64,000 nucleotides of DNA from contig VZQC01003052.1 in the NCBI GenBank assembly GCA_009823505.1, forward strand, positions 1,422,327 through 1,486,326, given 5' to 3'. The notes under the pieces were generated by a model. That model saw only the letters and a program-made list of their open reading frames with translations, was not told the DNA's origin and ran no database searches. This document shows, piece by piece, positions 11,323-23,974 of this stretch. Both the position numbers and the translations under genes were made by a program. Numbering within the stretch: the stretch's first letter is position 1; each line of letters starts with the position of its first letter. The stretch is from Rhizomys pruinosus (Eukaryota; Chordata; Mammalia; Rodentia; Spalacidae).

Positions 11323-13169
11323 TTAGTAGATTGTTAACATTGCCAGCCATCTAATCAAGCCAACCGTTCCATAAGAAAGATGGGGGAAAGACTTCAATTA
11401 AATACTTACCAAGGTCCTGCCATTGCCTACCTAGCATCATTATTTTCTTTGACAACAACTTGAATATCCCACTTATGATTAATTTTTAATGTACTACCAT
11501 TAGTTAAGATAAGCATAAAGCTCAGTGTCAAATATGGAGGACTTTCTAGCATGGGTATTCTAAGTCACGGAGCACTGTCACTTTATCGACTGTAGGCAAA
11601 TTGGCCTGCAGTCATTACTTCCATTAGGAACTGCATTCGCAGCCCAGTTATTCTCATACACATATAGTCAGGACATTGATTTTACAATGGTCAGGTCTCT
11701 GTTTTTCACATGTGGATTCATGAATGACATAGAACTTCGTGGAGAACCACAGGGATCCACTGATGCTCCATGTAGACCATTGAGACAGGACCTTCACATG
11801 TAAAGAACACAAATGAACCTCCTCATGCCTAAAGAGTTAACTGTCCTTGCCACGGGTGATCCTTGGGTCCTAAATGTACTGGTACCTGGTCCTTACAGTC
11901 TACCACGTTCTTACTACAAGCCACCAGGATGAAGCATCTGAATGAAACCTAGATGCCGGCTTGTTTTTCCTCAGTGTGGCTGTAGTACAGGCAGGAGAAA
12001 AGAACATTTCCATTAAGAGCCAGTTACCTTCTCAAGATCTGGTTCCTCTAAGCCCAGGGCTAACTCGTTGTTGTCCATCACAGAGGAGGCTGCCACGTCC
12101 AGTGGGGTGGACCCTCTCATCGATGGAGAGGCTGAGGAGGGAGGCAAAAGGACCATTAAGGGACATTAAGGCCACCCAGGTCTGAACTGAGCTTGCAGTA
12201 TATGTAAGTAGACAGCAGAGGGCAGCAAATACACTGAAATCTGGCCCATACTGCATCTCTCAAAGAGACCACCTGTCCAGATTCAGAACAGCCTATTTGA
12301 TGTCCTTTCTTCTCATACTCATTACTGATTGTGACTATTAATTAATACATAAGGACTCTAAAGAATGACTTTGGACTAGATAATTTTCAAGTACTTTTCT
12401 AATACAAAACTTCTGGGGGGGGGTCACCATTAGGTGACCAATAAAAATACTCAAAGGTCCTTTGATTATCTTGGCCCAAGTGATTTGGAAGATCTTGGGG
12501 ACACCACTCAGAGTCTAAGACTAACCTCACACAGCATAAGTTCATATAGCAGCATTAGGATACCAGTATTTATCTGTGAGTTTTTATTTTTAGTTTCTTT
12601 GTCTCCAGGGCTACAATTAGGAAAAACTTCAAGTGACATTTTATAAAAATGTTGCCGAGCAGTCTGAGGTTTCATTTTATAAATAAAAGAAAGTGAGGTT
12701 TCAAATTTCAAGCGTACATGTTTGTATATTCCACCAATTAATTTGGTTTATATCCAGATCGGTGAGTCAGGCCTATGAAATGAGTGGCTTTTCTCGGGGT
12801 GGTGATGGACTCATACTGTCTAGCCACAGCTGCACTTGGCCAGTCTGCTATGCAGTTACAGGCAACACTTCCTGGCTGGCTTGTGGGCTGGGAACAAACC
12901 CCGAAGCTGGCCTGCCAAGAAGGGACTGGGTCCATGACCTTGGTCTTAAGAGCTCTGCTCACCGATCAGCTGATGTGCTGGGAGAAATGTGTCCTCAGAC
13001 TATAGTCTCAATTCCAGACAGCACTCCATAAACTATAGGCCACTGCCCAGAGAGGAGAGGTTGACTTGCTCACTACTGTTACTTGGTAGCAATGCTTCTA
13101 CTTAAGTTGGAGATCACAGATATGTTTCTATGCACTTGTCTTTACAACAGGCTGGCTCTGTCTAAACTA
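11323..13169. other. intronic sequence, no gene recognised
   Basis: Holds a G10 run near 12416 and open frames under 115 codons with no family signal. No receptor exon or clear repeat was seen. Confidence 0.4.
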
Positions 13170-13510
13170 TCACCCATGCAAACTCAAACCAGACAAAACC
13201 ACAGTATATAACTGGGGAAATGGGCAGAAGGTCCTAACCCTAACTGAGGAACTATTGACAGCTAATCCCTGCTGGGTGAGGGAGAGTTGGTCTGCTTTAA
13301 GGGAGTGAAGCTAGATAGGCTGACCAGGCTCCAGTGGAGGAACTGGCACCAAGGGACATTTGGGACACAAACTTGATTCCATAGGCTGTAAGATAAATGA
13401 TAGAATGCATGGTGTCTGGTGGGGGATATGGACGGTGAAAACGGGAGGGTCTAAAACTGATTAGGATGTATGAAATGCACAAAAATTCAATTTAAATATA
13501 TATTGAAAAA
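13170..13510 (+). mobile_element. L1 3' UTR fragment
   Basis: Plus strand has TGACAGCTAATCCCTGCTGG, AGGGACATTTGGGACACAAA and the end GGATGTATGAAATGCACAAA. The ending agrees with the other L1 3' UTR copies. It lies about 120 bp beyond exon k in gene direction. Confidence 0.55.
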
Positions 13511-13628
13511 AGTATTATAGGATGGATGTTGTTTATTCTCTTTTTTTTTTTTTTCCCCGTTAAGTGATCACTAGAGGGGAGTGTAACATCTGGGTTCAAA
13601 GGTAGAAGTTACAACATGCTATACATAC

Positions 13629-13758
13629 CTAGGCCCACACTGCTGTTCTCCAGCAGGTAACTCAGATGCTCAAACATGGCCTTCTGATTTTGCCGACTAA
13701 TTCGACAGAAATAGCAAAGGAAGCGGCAGCAGCTCGCGACCATCTTTGGGAAGGCAAT
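13629..13758 (-). CDS. Ryr3: RYR3 exon k (start of second RIH-type domain)
   Basis: The last exon in the window. It reads [36 protein letters not shown] and ENSSVGL plus G of a split codon, expected to be alanine. This marks the start of the RIH (RYDR_ITPR) domain shared by ryanodine and inositol trisphosphate receptors. Acceptor CCCCTGCAG, donor GTATGT. The next exon is not in the window: the remaining 13.6 kb to the left edge is intron or beyond. Confidence 0.95.
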
Positions 13759-14654
13759 CTGCAGGGGAAGTGGGAGAGGGAAGACTCTGTCATGGGCCCA
13801 TTGTGAACAGTCAGGTCTCAAAGGAAGCCTCAGGTAGAAATCCCACAAGGCATAGCTTGGGACATGAATTGTTTCTTTACCTCCTTTCCCCCCAAGGCTT
13901 ATTCATAGGAGGGACAGAGAGTATAGAATACTTAAGAGGCTCTCAAAAATATCAGGAACTAACTATAGTTCTTGCCATTCCTTTTATTCAAAGAAAAACA
14001 ACCATCAAATATAGCCCAAGCTTCCTTATATGTCTCATGACATCTGATGATCCTGTACCACACTAGTGTTTCTGGTAGCAGTGGGTAGACCTCTAACGGG
14101 TACATTTGAAGAGAAAATGGAGACCTATGAGAATATTAAAACTTGAGTAGTCTACCAGGTCAAGGCAGCTCCTACAGTTACGAAAGTCTGAAGGGTATTA
14201 CACTCTTTCTCTGCGACTCTTCCTCCAATTCTTCAGCCTCCAATATTGCTCTTCTATAGGCACTGTTAATTAGATTCATATAATTTAGTATGGAGATGCC
14301 ATATTGTATTACTGTTGATTTGCTTGGCTTCCTTGCTTAACAAAGTAATTTGCATCTCTATGCCAAACTATATCTTATTTTGTATCTTACCATGCTCAAT
14401 GAAGGGTGTCAAAGTTAACATTGCTCCGAATCCTAGAAAGACTTTAATTTCTTTCATGGAAAATACTCTTAAGAAATACAGTTCTGGAATCTACAGTCAC
14501 TGAGGCATCCAGACATGTGCCCAGGGATCTATAGAAAGATTTAACTTCCTCATGAGATCAGAAGGAAGCTGATGAGAAGGAATGTGTATGTGGCTTCTGT
14601 TCTTCCCTTATAGCCCCACCCACCAGCATTGTTGAAAATACACCATAAGTCACT
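13759..14654. other. intron between exons j and k, nothing recognised
   Basis: Non-coding sequence without a repeat I can name. Confidence 0.4.
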
Positions 14655-15045
14655 TCTTCCAGTTAGCTTCAGTTATCAACCTGATAGGACCTAGAATCAG
14701 GTGAGAGAAAAGTCTCGACTGAGGAATTTCTTGGGTCAAATTGGCCTGTGGGAATGTCCCTGGAGGACTGTCTTTTAATCGGTGCAGGAGGGCCTAGCCC
14801 TCTGTGGGCAGCACTGCTCCTAGGCAGTTAGTACTGGGCTATGTAAGAAATGCATGAACTGAGCAAGCTTAGGGCTATCCAGCAAGCATCACTCCTCCAC
14901 GGCTCCTGCCTCAAGTTCCCAGCCTGCCTTTCCTCAATGAAGGACTGTGAGCTGGAAGTATAAGACAAATAACCCCTTTCCTCCACTATGTTGGTTCTGG
15001 TCAAGGTGTTTTATCACAGAAACAGAACGAAAACTAGAACTTCAC
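14655..15045. repeat. interspersed repeat, family not assigned
   Basis: It ends TTCTGGTCAAGGTGTTTTAT then CACAGAAACAGAACGAAAAC, a terminus also present at the end of the repeat near 32.0-32.4 kb. This recurs widely in rodent genomes from memory, but I cannot name the family with certainty. Confidence 0.5.
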
Positions 15046-15104
15046 TCGTTCCTTGGATCTTGGCATCCCGGAATGTGCAGCATTTGAAATGATACTCCAT
15101 ACGC

Positions 15105-15420
15105 TGGCTTCAGAAGTCATTCAATCTGGGCTCACTCAGTGGATAAAGTGCTTGCTGCAGTAGTGCAAAGACCCCGGCACCCATGTAAAAGTCAGGTGAG
15201 CATGGTGGTCCATGCATACAACCCCATCCCTCAGGAGGCCATGCTTCAGGAGAAACTGTTTCAGTAAATAAAGTGGAGAGACATCTAGGAAGACACTTGA
15301 TGTCAACTTCAGGACTCTGCATGTATGTGCACACATGTGGATATGCGGCTGTACATGCACACATGTGTACTCACATAGATGAGCACATTCACATACATGC
15401 ATGTCATGATGCATGTAAAA
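15105..15420 (+). mobile_element. B4/RSINE-type SINE
   Basis: Order of boxes: CTCAGTGGATAAAGTGCTTG, CACCCATGTAAAAGTCAGG, AAATAAAGTGGAGAGACATC, AGGAAGACACTTGATGTCAA, then a CA-rich tail. This is the composite tRNA plus B1-like structure of RSINE/B4. Confidence 0.75.
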
Positions 15421-15604
15421 CAGACAACAAAGATGTCCTTCAATTTAAAAGACCTCAGGCAAGTTGGCATAAATGCCTAGTGGTACCTATGCCAGTGTGC
15501 TGTCTCACTTCTTACGTCCTTTTTGGCCCAGTGCAAATCTTTTTCTCTTCCCAGGAGGACAAACTGAAATAATGGACACCAGCCTTGTGCTCCTGAAGAA
15601 GTCA

Positions 15605-15880
<276 letters not shown>

Positions 15881-16159
15881 CTAAACACAACAGCAAGAGA
15901 ACCCAGGGCAGGAGAATGCATGTGAAATCATTTGTAAGCTGATAGAAACAAAGGAACACAAAACGTTCTTAACCATTTGCTTTTTTACTTTTAAATGCTC
16001 CTAATGACATTTAAACAGTTACCCCTTGTTTTTTTTTTTTTTCTCTTCTTACAACAAATTCTAAGATCATCCAAATCCTCAGTACTCATGTACTCAGGGA
16101 TATTTTTCTTCTTTATATCTATGTCTCTATGTACTCGGTTTCTTAATGATATGGCTGCA

Positions 16160-16387
16160 CACTTCTTTTTTTTTTTTTTTTTTTTTTTTAGACAGGGTTC
16201 CTATAGCCCCAGTTTGCCTGGAACTCACTCATATCCACCCAACTCTGCCTCCTAAGATTAAAGGCGTGTGCCACCATGCCAGGCTCAAAGATGGTTGTTA
16301 GCCACCATGTGGGTGCTGCGAATCGAATCCGGGTCCTCTGCAAGAGCAGTCTGTGCTCTTAACTGCTGAGCCATCTCTCTAGCCCCC
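16160..16387 (-). mobile_element. B1 joined to the 5' half of a B2
   Basis: A 23-base T run and antisense B1 (to about 16284, ending CACCATGCCAGGCT) are followed at once by the 5' half of an antisense B2 (GTTAGCCACCATGTGGGTGC to CCATCTCTCTAGCCCC). The B2 3' half is missing. Confidence 0.8.
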
Positions 16388-16959
16388 TGCATACTTTTCT
16401 TAAAGGAATTTTTTATTAGGTATATGAAGTTTGTGGACAACAGGCTTTAAAAACCAATGACATGAACATTTAACAACCATTAGGTATTTAAGGGATTCAA
16501 CACAAATTCACATAATGAAGGAAGTAGGTGAAACAAATGAAGATCTGGAAAGTGTTAGCTTCGTGTTATCTGCCTGGAGAAACATGAGGTATCACTGGCA
16601 ACCACCTGTTTTTACTGTGGCTCGATCTGCTGCAAAGGCTGGAGAGGCTAATCCTGCAGCTCATTTCCCTTCCATAAAAGTCTCTTCATTTTTATTATAA
16701 GGTTGCTCTTCAGAAATGAATTTAAGGAATGCATACACCCACATATCCTTTCTCTCCTGAGACTTCTCAGAGTCATTTTCCTGGAACTTAGTGATGCTTC
16801 TGTAGTTTGCCAGCTCAAGGATGGTGGCAGGGAATGTCGCTTTTGATTTTAATCATGTAATATTGTAGGCTGGCCAGTGAACCTGTTCGACATTGGTGTT
16901 CTCCTCTATTCTATGCAGCTACAGGAAATCCTCCTGGCATCTGAATTGCATTGCTGAGT

Positions 16960-17096
16960 TCATTGATGGCTCACCCCTTTAATCCCAGTGCCTGGGAGGC
17001 AGAGGCAGGCAGATCTCTATGAGTTCCAGAATAGCCTGGTCTACATAGAGAATGCTAGGCCAGCCAGGGTTATGTTGTGAGACCCTGCCTTAAAAT
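16960..17096 (+). mobile_element. B1 SINE
   Basis: Sense B1: CACCCCTTTAATCCCAGTGC, GGAGGCAGAGGCAGGCAGAT, CCTGGTCTACATAGAGAATG, GAGACCCTGCCTTA. Confidence 0.85.
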
Positions 17097-17338
17097 AAAT
17101 TGCTAGGAATGATCTCGTCTGCATGGTTTGTGAGGCAGATCTATGAATTATTATTGTAAGCAAAGACATCTCACAGGACTAACAAAAATGAAAAATGACT
17201 CTATAGTTTAGAACCGGGAAAAAAGGTCAGGTAGGAATATTTCAGAAGCCTTAAAAGATATCTAGTCAAAATCACCAATGCTCAAGTTGTTTCTGTCTTA
17301 GTTTGAATATTTTGTCCTTCCTTCCTTTCCTTCAGGAT

Positions 17339-17340
<2 letters not shown>

Positions 17341-17371
<31 letters not shown>

Positions 17372-17480
17372 GTCTTTTTGAGACAGTTCCAGGACAGGCT
17401 GGCCTTGAACTCACAGAGATCCGCCTACCTCTGCCTCCCAAGTGCTAGGATTAAAGGCCTGCACCACCACGCCTGGCAGG
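17341..17480 (-). mobile_element. B1 SINE near exon i
   Basis: A 30-base T run, then GAGACAGTTCCAGGACAGGC, CTTGAACTCACAGAGATCCG and CCACCACGCCTGGC. It is shortened in the middle. Its strand is the same as RYR3, about 190 bp past the exon i donor. Confidence 0.88.
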
Positions 17481-17671
17481 ATTCTTTTTCAATGACCTCA
17501 CTTAAGCTATTTTCATGAGCCTCCAAGAATTCTGCTTCCTTCCCAATGCCTTTCCACCTTGGGCAGCAGTCTGGTGTCTTGGGTCACAAAGGTAGCTTGG
17601 TGGCAAGGATATAACACTATGAGGAAAGAGACACTGCCCTGGGAGAACCACAGGAGCTGTGAGTGACCTAC

Positions 17672-17945
17672 CCCAGCCCATTGATCATGAGCAGCTCCTC
17701 CTCCCTGCCCATCCTGACACTGAGGAGGGACCGAATCTGGCCCAGTGCAGCCAGCAGGTTGATGGTGTCGCTCACAGAGGCCTGGCTGATGGTGTAGGTC
17801 TTTCGCAGGGCCTGCAGCAGCTCTCCAATGCTGTCATATTGCCTCCGCAGGAGGTTGAACATCATCCGCACCAGCTCTGAATCCTGGATCTGGTTCTCCT
17901 GAGCCCAGCGGATCATTGTTTGTGAGACTAATTCCTTCAGTGTGG
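17672..17945 (-). CDS. Ryr3: RYR3 exon i (90 codons)
   Basis: The exon starts with CC, completing threonine, then [75 protein letters not shown] and [15 protein letters not shown] plus GG. It encodes helical repeats of the solenoid, among the most conserved stretches of the family. Acceptor CCTCTTTTCAG and donor GTAGGT. The frame remains open upstream of the acceptor, but that stretch ([14 protein letters not shown]) is intron read-through and not receptor-like. A B1 element lies about 190 bp downstream in gene direction. Confidence 0.95.
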
Positions 17946-20900
17946 CTGAAAAGAGGACAGGAGCAATCACGACTGCGGCTGCCATAGATCAGAGAGAACT
18001 GGATGTTTCACCCACTTCCTTCAGTGGTCAGACCTAGCCACAGCTGGTTCAGGTTAAAACATTCTTATTTTGGGAGCATGACCTGTATAAAAGTAGACTA
18101 TATACAGCATCAAGACATAAATATACCATCCAAACCATTAGAAAGGGTACAATTGGAGGTTAAAAGTTCTATTCTCTTTTGATTAAACAGCAATGTTTGA
18201 ATTGATGCTGAAAATAGAATAGCAAATAAGACTGTCCTTGCCCTGAGAGAGCTCACAAGCCAGAGCTTTACCTCCTAAGTTTGTAATAAAATTTTACTGT
18301 TACTTTATAATACAATGCAGCAAATACTACAATGGAGGTACTTGCAAGTGTCATGAGAGAATAGGATGACTGATTCTGGGTGTGCGAAGGCATGAAAAGA
18401 AAACATTGGCCAATGCTTCTTTAGGTAAAGCAAATTAACCACAGGAATTTATTGCCATAGATCCCGATTCTATAGAGATACCCCATACCATGACTGACTA
18501 AGCAAAGCTATTGATTCAAAGAATTATAGAAGATATTTTAGATGTCAGAGAAAATACATCTATGGATAAAAAGTAGACTAAGAAAACCCTCCTAGGCTTG
18601 AAGACTTGGAATTGGACATCTGACCATCACCCATGGGACTAAGTTCTTGCCCTGGATCTTGAAGTCAGCTAATGCTGTATCATGAACTACTTCCATAAGC
18701 ACACAGAGAAAGAAACAGCTATGACACTGAATTCAGGATTCATCAGGGTTCCTGGCCAGCTCCATAAGTAAAGATTGACTGAAGTGAGACCCAAAGCAGC
18801 CTAGGACCCTACAACAGATGGATCACATGGCCCCTGATGACTGCTGACTGGTCGTGGTTTGGACAAGATGATCAGAGACGGGCAGATCGGAGCAAGTGGA
18901 TGAGGCAGAAGGAGATCCTGGTGGAACAGCCGCCATGCCATACACGAGAAATAAGAATGAAATGTACGGTCTTTTCTTTCAAGGGGACTTATGCCTTTAC
19001 AGTGTAAGCTAGGAGGCTGCAAGAGTTAATTGCAACCTGCAACTTCTTTATCTCCAGTTTGCTCTCCCAGTAGGGGGTTTATGGAGTCTCAGAGGATGTG
19101 AGTCCTGGACTCACAAAGCCAATATTTGTCAAGTTAAAATGTATATTCAAAGCTGTACCCTGCTGCAAATGGCTTCATGCTTAACACCTGCACCATTTTG
19201 GGTTTCTTTTTTGCCAATGCGTAAACATATGAACATAAGAGATAAAATCCTGTCAGAAACATTTTAAAGCTTGTGCGTTCCTTTCAGCACCTTTGTTATG
19301 GAGTTAATATCTACCCCAATGTTGTTTGTTTCTATGTGTCAATTATAATTTGTAGCATTAAAGATGGTTTACTCATCAGCCACCCTTGGCCCCTGACCTT
19401 CATGACTCTGGCTAAGTGCCAGGGACCTCCCACTCTACTTTTATGACTCTGGCTAAAGTGCTGGAACTCCACTTTGCTAAACTTTAAAGATTCTTATTAT
19501 ATTGCTCCCCTTCCCCTTTAAATTAGCCAATCAGATTTAGATTGTGGGCTAAACATTGACTAATGAAGGATAGCCAAGCTTTCTTTTGTGATGGGAATAA
19601 AACAGGAAGGCCATCTTAACAAGGTGTGCTTGCTTGAAAATGGCTTGACACCCTTCTGCAGAAGTCAAGCTTTTTGTTTACAGAAATGCTTTGGATTATG
19701 TGGTCATTTGTGTGGGACCCCAGACCCATTCCTAACATTTCCAGAATATGCCAAGCCAGAGCTGCACAGAACACTGTTTATAAACCTCAATTGTATCAAA
19801 ATATCACGCTGCCATCACAGTCTTTTAAGTTATGGATGACACTCAGATCCTTAATTTGGGGAAGATGGAGCAAACAGAGCTAAGGGGACAGCGAAGGTTC
19901 CTGAGTCCATCAGCAAAAGAACTGGGAATCAACTCAGACAGAAGCTTTCCATAGCCTTCGCCATCTCCGATAGTTACGTTTGCTACTCCACATCACTATT
20001 CGTGGCAGATGTCTGCTCTGCATACGCCCTTGGCTCCACCATAAGGATGTAAAAATAGAACTTAGTCGCCAAAGCTCTAAAAGATCTAGATGTAAAGGAT
20101 TAATTTAGCTTACTGCTGTGTCTATCAACCCTGTGGGTGTTTCAGGTTCAGACAGGAGACATAAACTACAAAACTTCAAGTAAGGATAGTCAAGCCAGGG
20201 AGAAGCATAGCTCAAGAATCTTGTTAAGTAGGAGCTGTTGACGAATACCTGCTAACATCTGTACCCTCTTGGGGAACAAACTATTTATGGACCGGTCTGG
20301 GCTTCTCTCTAGAAATTTGTTTCCCCAGGTGTAGCCGTTCTGTTTCTCCTAGTCAATATAGTATGAATGAAGGCAACATAAGCACAGAAGAATTACAGTT
20401 CTTACCATAAACAAGCAACACTTACACTCAGATAATACACACCACTGCAGTTCTGCCACATGGCCGTGATCAGAAAGAATGACTCATCGGCTCAAAGGTA
20501 CCTCCTTTCAACAGGGAACTTTTCAGACTCATAATGAATCCAAATAAATATTACCTTTCCCTTAACCTGACTTTCAGATTAATTCAGGATCTGGGTGAGC
20601 TCTGAGCCTCACACTGACTCAAAATCAATACTTATGACTTAAGGAATAGAATCTTCACAGCAAACACTTCACCCAACGGCACATGGGACACAGTCTATTA
20701 GCATGCAAGGCAGAGAAGGAGAATTTTCCCTGAACCCTGGTTGGTCTTTACTGTAAGTGTATCAGAACAGGATAAATAAACATATGTTTGTGTGACCAAG
20801 CTGTCACACAATTCTACTAGTGTGGCCCCAAGTAGAATCAGAAAAGAAGGAAGCAGAATTCACATGTTATGTATGGGCAGAGATAATTCAGTGGAGAGCA

Positions 20901-21128
20901 TGGCATGTAAACCCAGTCCTGCTGGGTAAGGTTTGGGGGGGGGATAACTGTGAGAAAAAAGAAAACTGAAGGAGAGGGAGCATCTCAAGAACTCTGAAAA
21001 GCACAGAGACTTTTGTGATCTGACAGATGCCACAGACTCAGCAGTCACCAGAAAACCTGGGATGAATCAGTGAATTTTGAAGTGTAAACAGTTTTGGGGT
21101 TGAGAAAATGGAAAGACTTTGTTGTTGT
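17946..21128. other. large intron, 5' part in gene sense, little recognised
   Basis: No exon-like receptor codons. Around 19380-19480 a module (CATGACTCTGGCTAAGTGCC and TATGACTCTGGCTAAAGTGC) occurs twice, followed by CCAATCAG and GGAATAAAACAGG. This could be a worn LTR, but I cannot show its ends. Confidence 0.35.
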
Positions 21129-21559
21129 TGTTGTTGCTGGAGATGGAACCTATGGTAGGTATACTTCTCTATGGTAGGTATACTGCCCTATGGTAGGTAT
21201 ACTTCCCCATGGTAGGTATACTTCCCCATGGTAGGTATACTTCCCCATGGTAGGTATACTTCCCTATGATAGGTATACTTCCCCATGATAGGTATACTTC
21301 CCCATGGTATGTGTACTTCCCCATGGTAGGTATACTTCCCCATGGTAGGTATACTTCCCTATGGTAGGTATACTTCCCCATGGTAGGTATACTTCCCCAT
21401 GGTAGGTATACTTTCCTATGGTAGGTATACTTCCCTATGGTAGGTATACTTCCCCATGGCAGGTATACTTCCCTATGGTAGGTATACTTCCCTATGGTAG
21501 GTATACTTCCCCATGGTAGGTATACTTCCCTACCATAGGTTCCATCTCCAGCAACAACA
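21129..21559. repeat. 20-copy 19-bp minisatellite inside a 31-bp perfect inverted repeat
   Basis: Units fill 21151-21530 as 20 copies of a 19-mer, consensus CATGGTAGGTATACTTCCC with a frequent C/T change at base 1. Rare variants are GATAGG, GGCAGG and one TATGTGTACTT. The flanks 21129-21159 and 21529-21559 are perfect reverse complements over 31 bp and overlap the array ends. With no stop in any minus frame, the array gives a false open frame with a 19-residue period. Confidence 0.97.
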
Positions 21560-22851
21560 GCTACAATTTCAGCTCCCAAATGTAGCTTTACACCCCTAGT
21601 AGGAATCTCACTGAGAATCCCTCAGATTTTAATTGGTCCTCATGTAAAAGCAGGCAAAAATGTACCAAGGTCAAGAAGATGAAAGGAAGACACTTTATCT
21701 AATGCACTAGATCCTTGGTTTATCTGTGCATATGAAGATTAAAATAATGAATGCATGTAGCCATGCCTGCCACATATTCCTAAAGGTTAACTGTTACTAC
21801 TACTGATACCACTAGTTGTGAAAGGTTAATCTACAGACTTTGGGGGTTTGGAATCCTTTAGGAAATTTGCAAGGTCATAATGATTCAAAGACTTATTTTC
21901 CTTTTTATTGTACTGATACTGGTGCTGGGGGTAGAAAACTAATGGTGGGTTAAAGTGCTGGTGCCTCAGCACAGAGCAAATCAGCAGGACTCACTACATA
22001 TTCTTTACTGTGATTTCCCTGGGAAAATGGCCAAGTTCATTTAAGAAGGTCTTGAATGAAGCACTAAAAATATTAGTAAACCTCTCGAGGTGGCATTATT
22101 TAATCCTGAGGACATGATAGCAATCAGCAAAAAGCACGCCTGCTTCAGCTCAGGGTTCAGTTGTTTTTCTGGAGGAAAAGCATTTGTATATGATGAGCTA
22201 TGAGCCAAACTAGCACCTTGCTTGATGGAATGCCATGTCAGAGGAAAAGAACAATGATCTGTCTTAGATAGTAGATGGTTTCTTCAAAATGAAAGAAGTA
22301 TGTCTTTTACTTCAAATGACAGTATTTCCTGCCAATAATGAAATTTGAGTTTCAAATGAAAAGTAAAAATTTTGGCAAACATTTATTTGCCACTATGAGC
22401 TTTGACAGCTTCTCAATACTTAAAGAATTCTCTGATTAAATTATTGATATTAACCACTGTGATATGAAAATATTTTAGAATCGACTATGCCAACATTTGG
22501 TAACTCTGTATTACTTATGAATTAATAATCCCCCAAAGAATAGTACATGAAGCTAAAAAAAATTCATGGATAAAAGTGTCAACTAACAAGCAATAGAGCC
22601 CACTGGATTTCTATGTCATAAACTGCAAAACCCAATTTATTTCAGTTTCTGCATACCAGGTAACTTTTGAGAATCTGCTGCTTATTCAGTTTTGGTATAG
22701 AATCAGGAAAGACTATCCACATCTGAATCTAGAGGTTACAAACTTAATCCTTCTCCTCCAATTGCATTTCTCTTTGAGGCCAATTTTCTTTATATTATTA
22801 GCCAAATAGAAGAATTCAGTTGCCTTTCAGACATTAAAGAGATTTATAAAA
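21560..22851. other. intronic sequence, nothing recognised
   Basis: AT-rich, with short frames only. No repeat named. Confidence 0.4.
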
Positions 22852-23075
22852 GGGGCTAGAGAGATGGCTCAGTGGTTAAGAGCACTGGCTGCTCTTGCAG
22901 AGGACCTGGGTTCTGTTCCCACACCCACATGGAGGATAACGACCATTAGAGGCTCCAGTTCCAGGGGAATCTATTGTCCTCTCTGGCCTCTGTGGACATT
23001 GCACACATGTGGTATACTTAAATACATGCACACATAACACACACATAAAATAAAGATAAATGTAAGAGAAAAATT
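22852..23075 (+). mobile_element. B2 SINE
   Basis: Sense B2: GGGGCTAGAGAGATGGCTC, TTAAGAGCACTGGCTGCTC, CACACCCACATGGAGGATAA, CCAGTTCCAGGGGAATC, and an A-rich tail with AATAAAG. The A and B boxes of the tRNA-like promoter are visible. Confidence 0.9.
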
Positions 23076-23974
23076 ATAAAACTATAAAATTAAAAATTTA
23101 GTTGTTTTTCATGAAAGTATACTATGTATGAGATATATAATGGAATATTAAATTGTTTTTAGATAAATTAACAATATTATAAAATGTCTCAGTTTTTATT
23201 TTTAATTAAGTAAACACTGGATGACGTAAACATGAATTATAGCTTAAAGGCCCCCAGGAATATTTAAGGATGTAAAGAATTCCCAAGCCCAAACACTGTT
23301 GGGTGCACTAGGGTATAGGATGAAGCTGAAGCAGTCATGGAAAGCACAGCTTTCCCTCCAGCCTGGGTAAACCCCACTCCGGGAGGCAGCGCGATTCTAA
23401 TCAATGAGCTGAGGCTTGGATCTAGAAAGCCACAGCTTAGGTCTCTATGCTTGTTTCTGGATGGGAGGTAAATTAAAGGTAAGTGTAAGAGAAGCAAGGC
23501 ACCTCTTATTGAGAAATACAGTGAAGATTTAAGAATCATTATTTTGAAAATTGAGTTCTGGCAGTCAAGGGCTCTGGCCATTATCTCCAGGGTGCCTAAG
23601 TGCTCCCTACTAGCTTGAAGGACTCTGAAAGTTTCCCCCTTTCTTAATTTGGGTTTAAGATCAGTCATCTTCAGAGGATGGAGGGACTGGGTGTGTGTTA
23701 AGAGGTGGCTGTGTTGCTGTTTTTGCTGGCTCTGCTGCCAACAAGGACATATCATGAGCTGGTGGGCTGCCTGCAGCGAGGGAGGATCCTCAACATTAGC
23801 TGACACTGTATCAATGACTTTGCTTTCAACATTACTGGAAGCCAAGGCTGTCAGCTACATGGGGCTTGGGCCTAACGTCAACATGCTTCCAGGACCCAGG
23901 TCATAAGTGATACATACATTTCTGCCAGTCCTTGACAAATGAGTTACCTCCCATTATTTCACTTCTGTTAGCTT

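Noticed and set aside
13225..13245. Telomere-like CCTAACCCTAACT
   Set aside because: Only about two units, within an L1 3' UTR fragment. Too short to mean an interstitial telomere repeat.
17946..17985. Start codon upstream of exon i ([14 protein letters not shown])
   Set aside because: This is intron sequence read through the acceptor; the CTCTTTTCAG site and phase match to exon h explain the exon start.
21129..21559. CRISPR-like array of regular repeats
   Set aside because: Units are contiguous with no unique spacers, and the DNA is a mammalian intron.
21169..21579. 136-codon minus-strand open frame with a 19-residue repeat
   Set aside because: It is the translation of the 19-bp minisatellite, which has no stop in any minus frame. 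No domain, no splice context.
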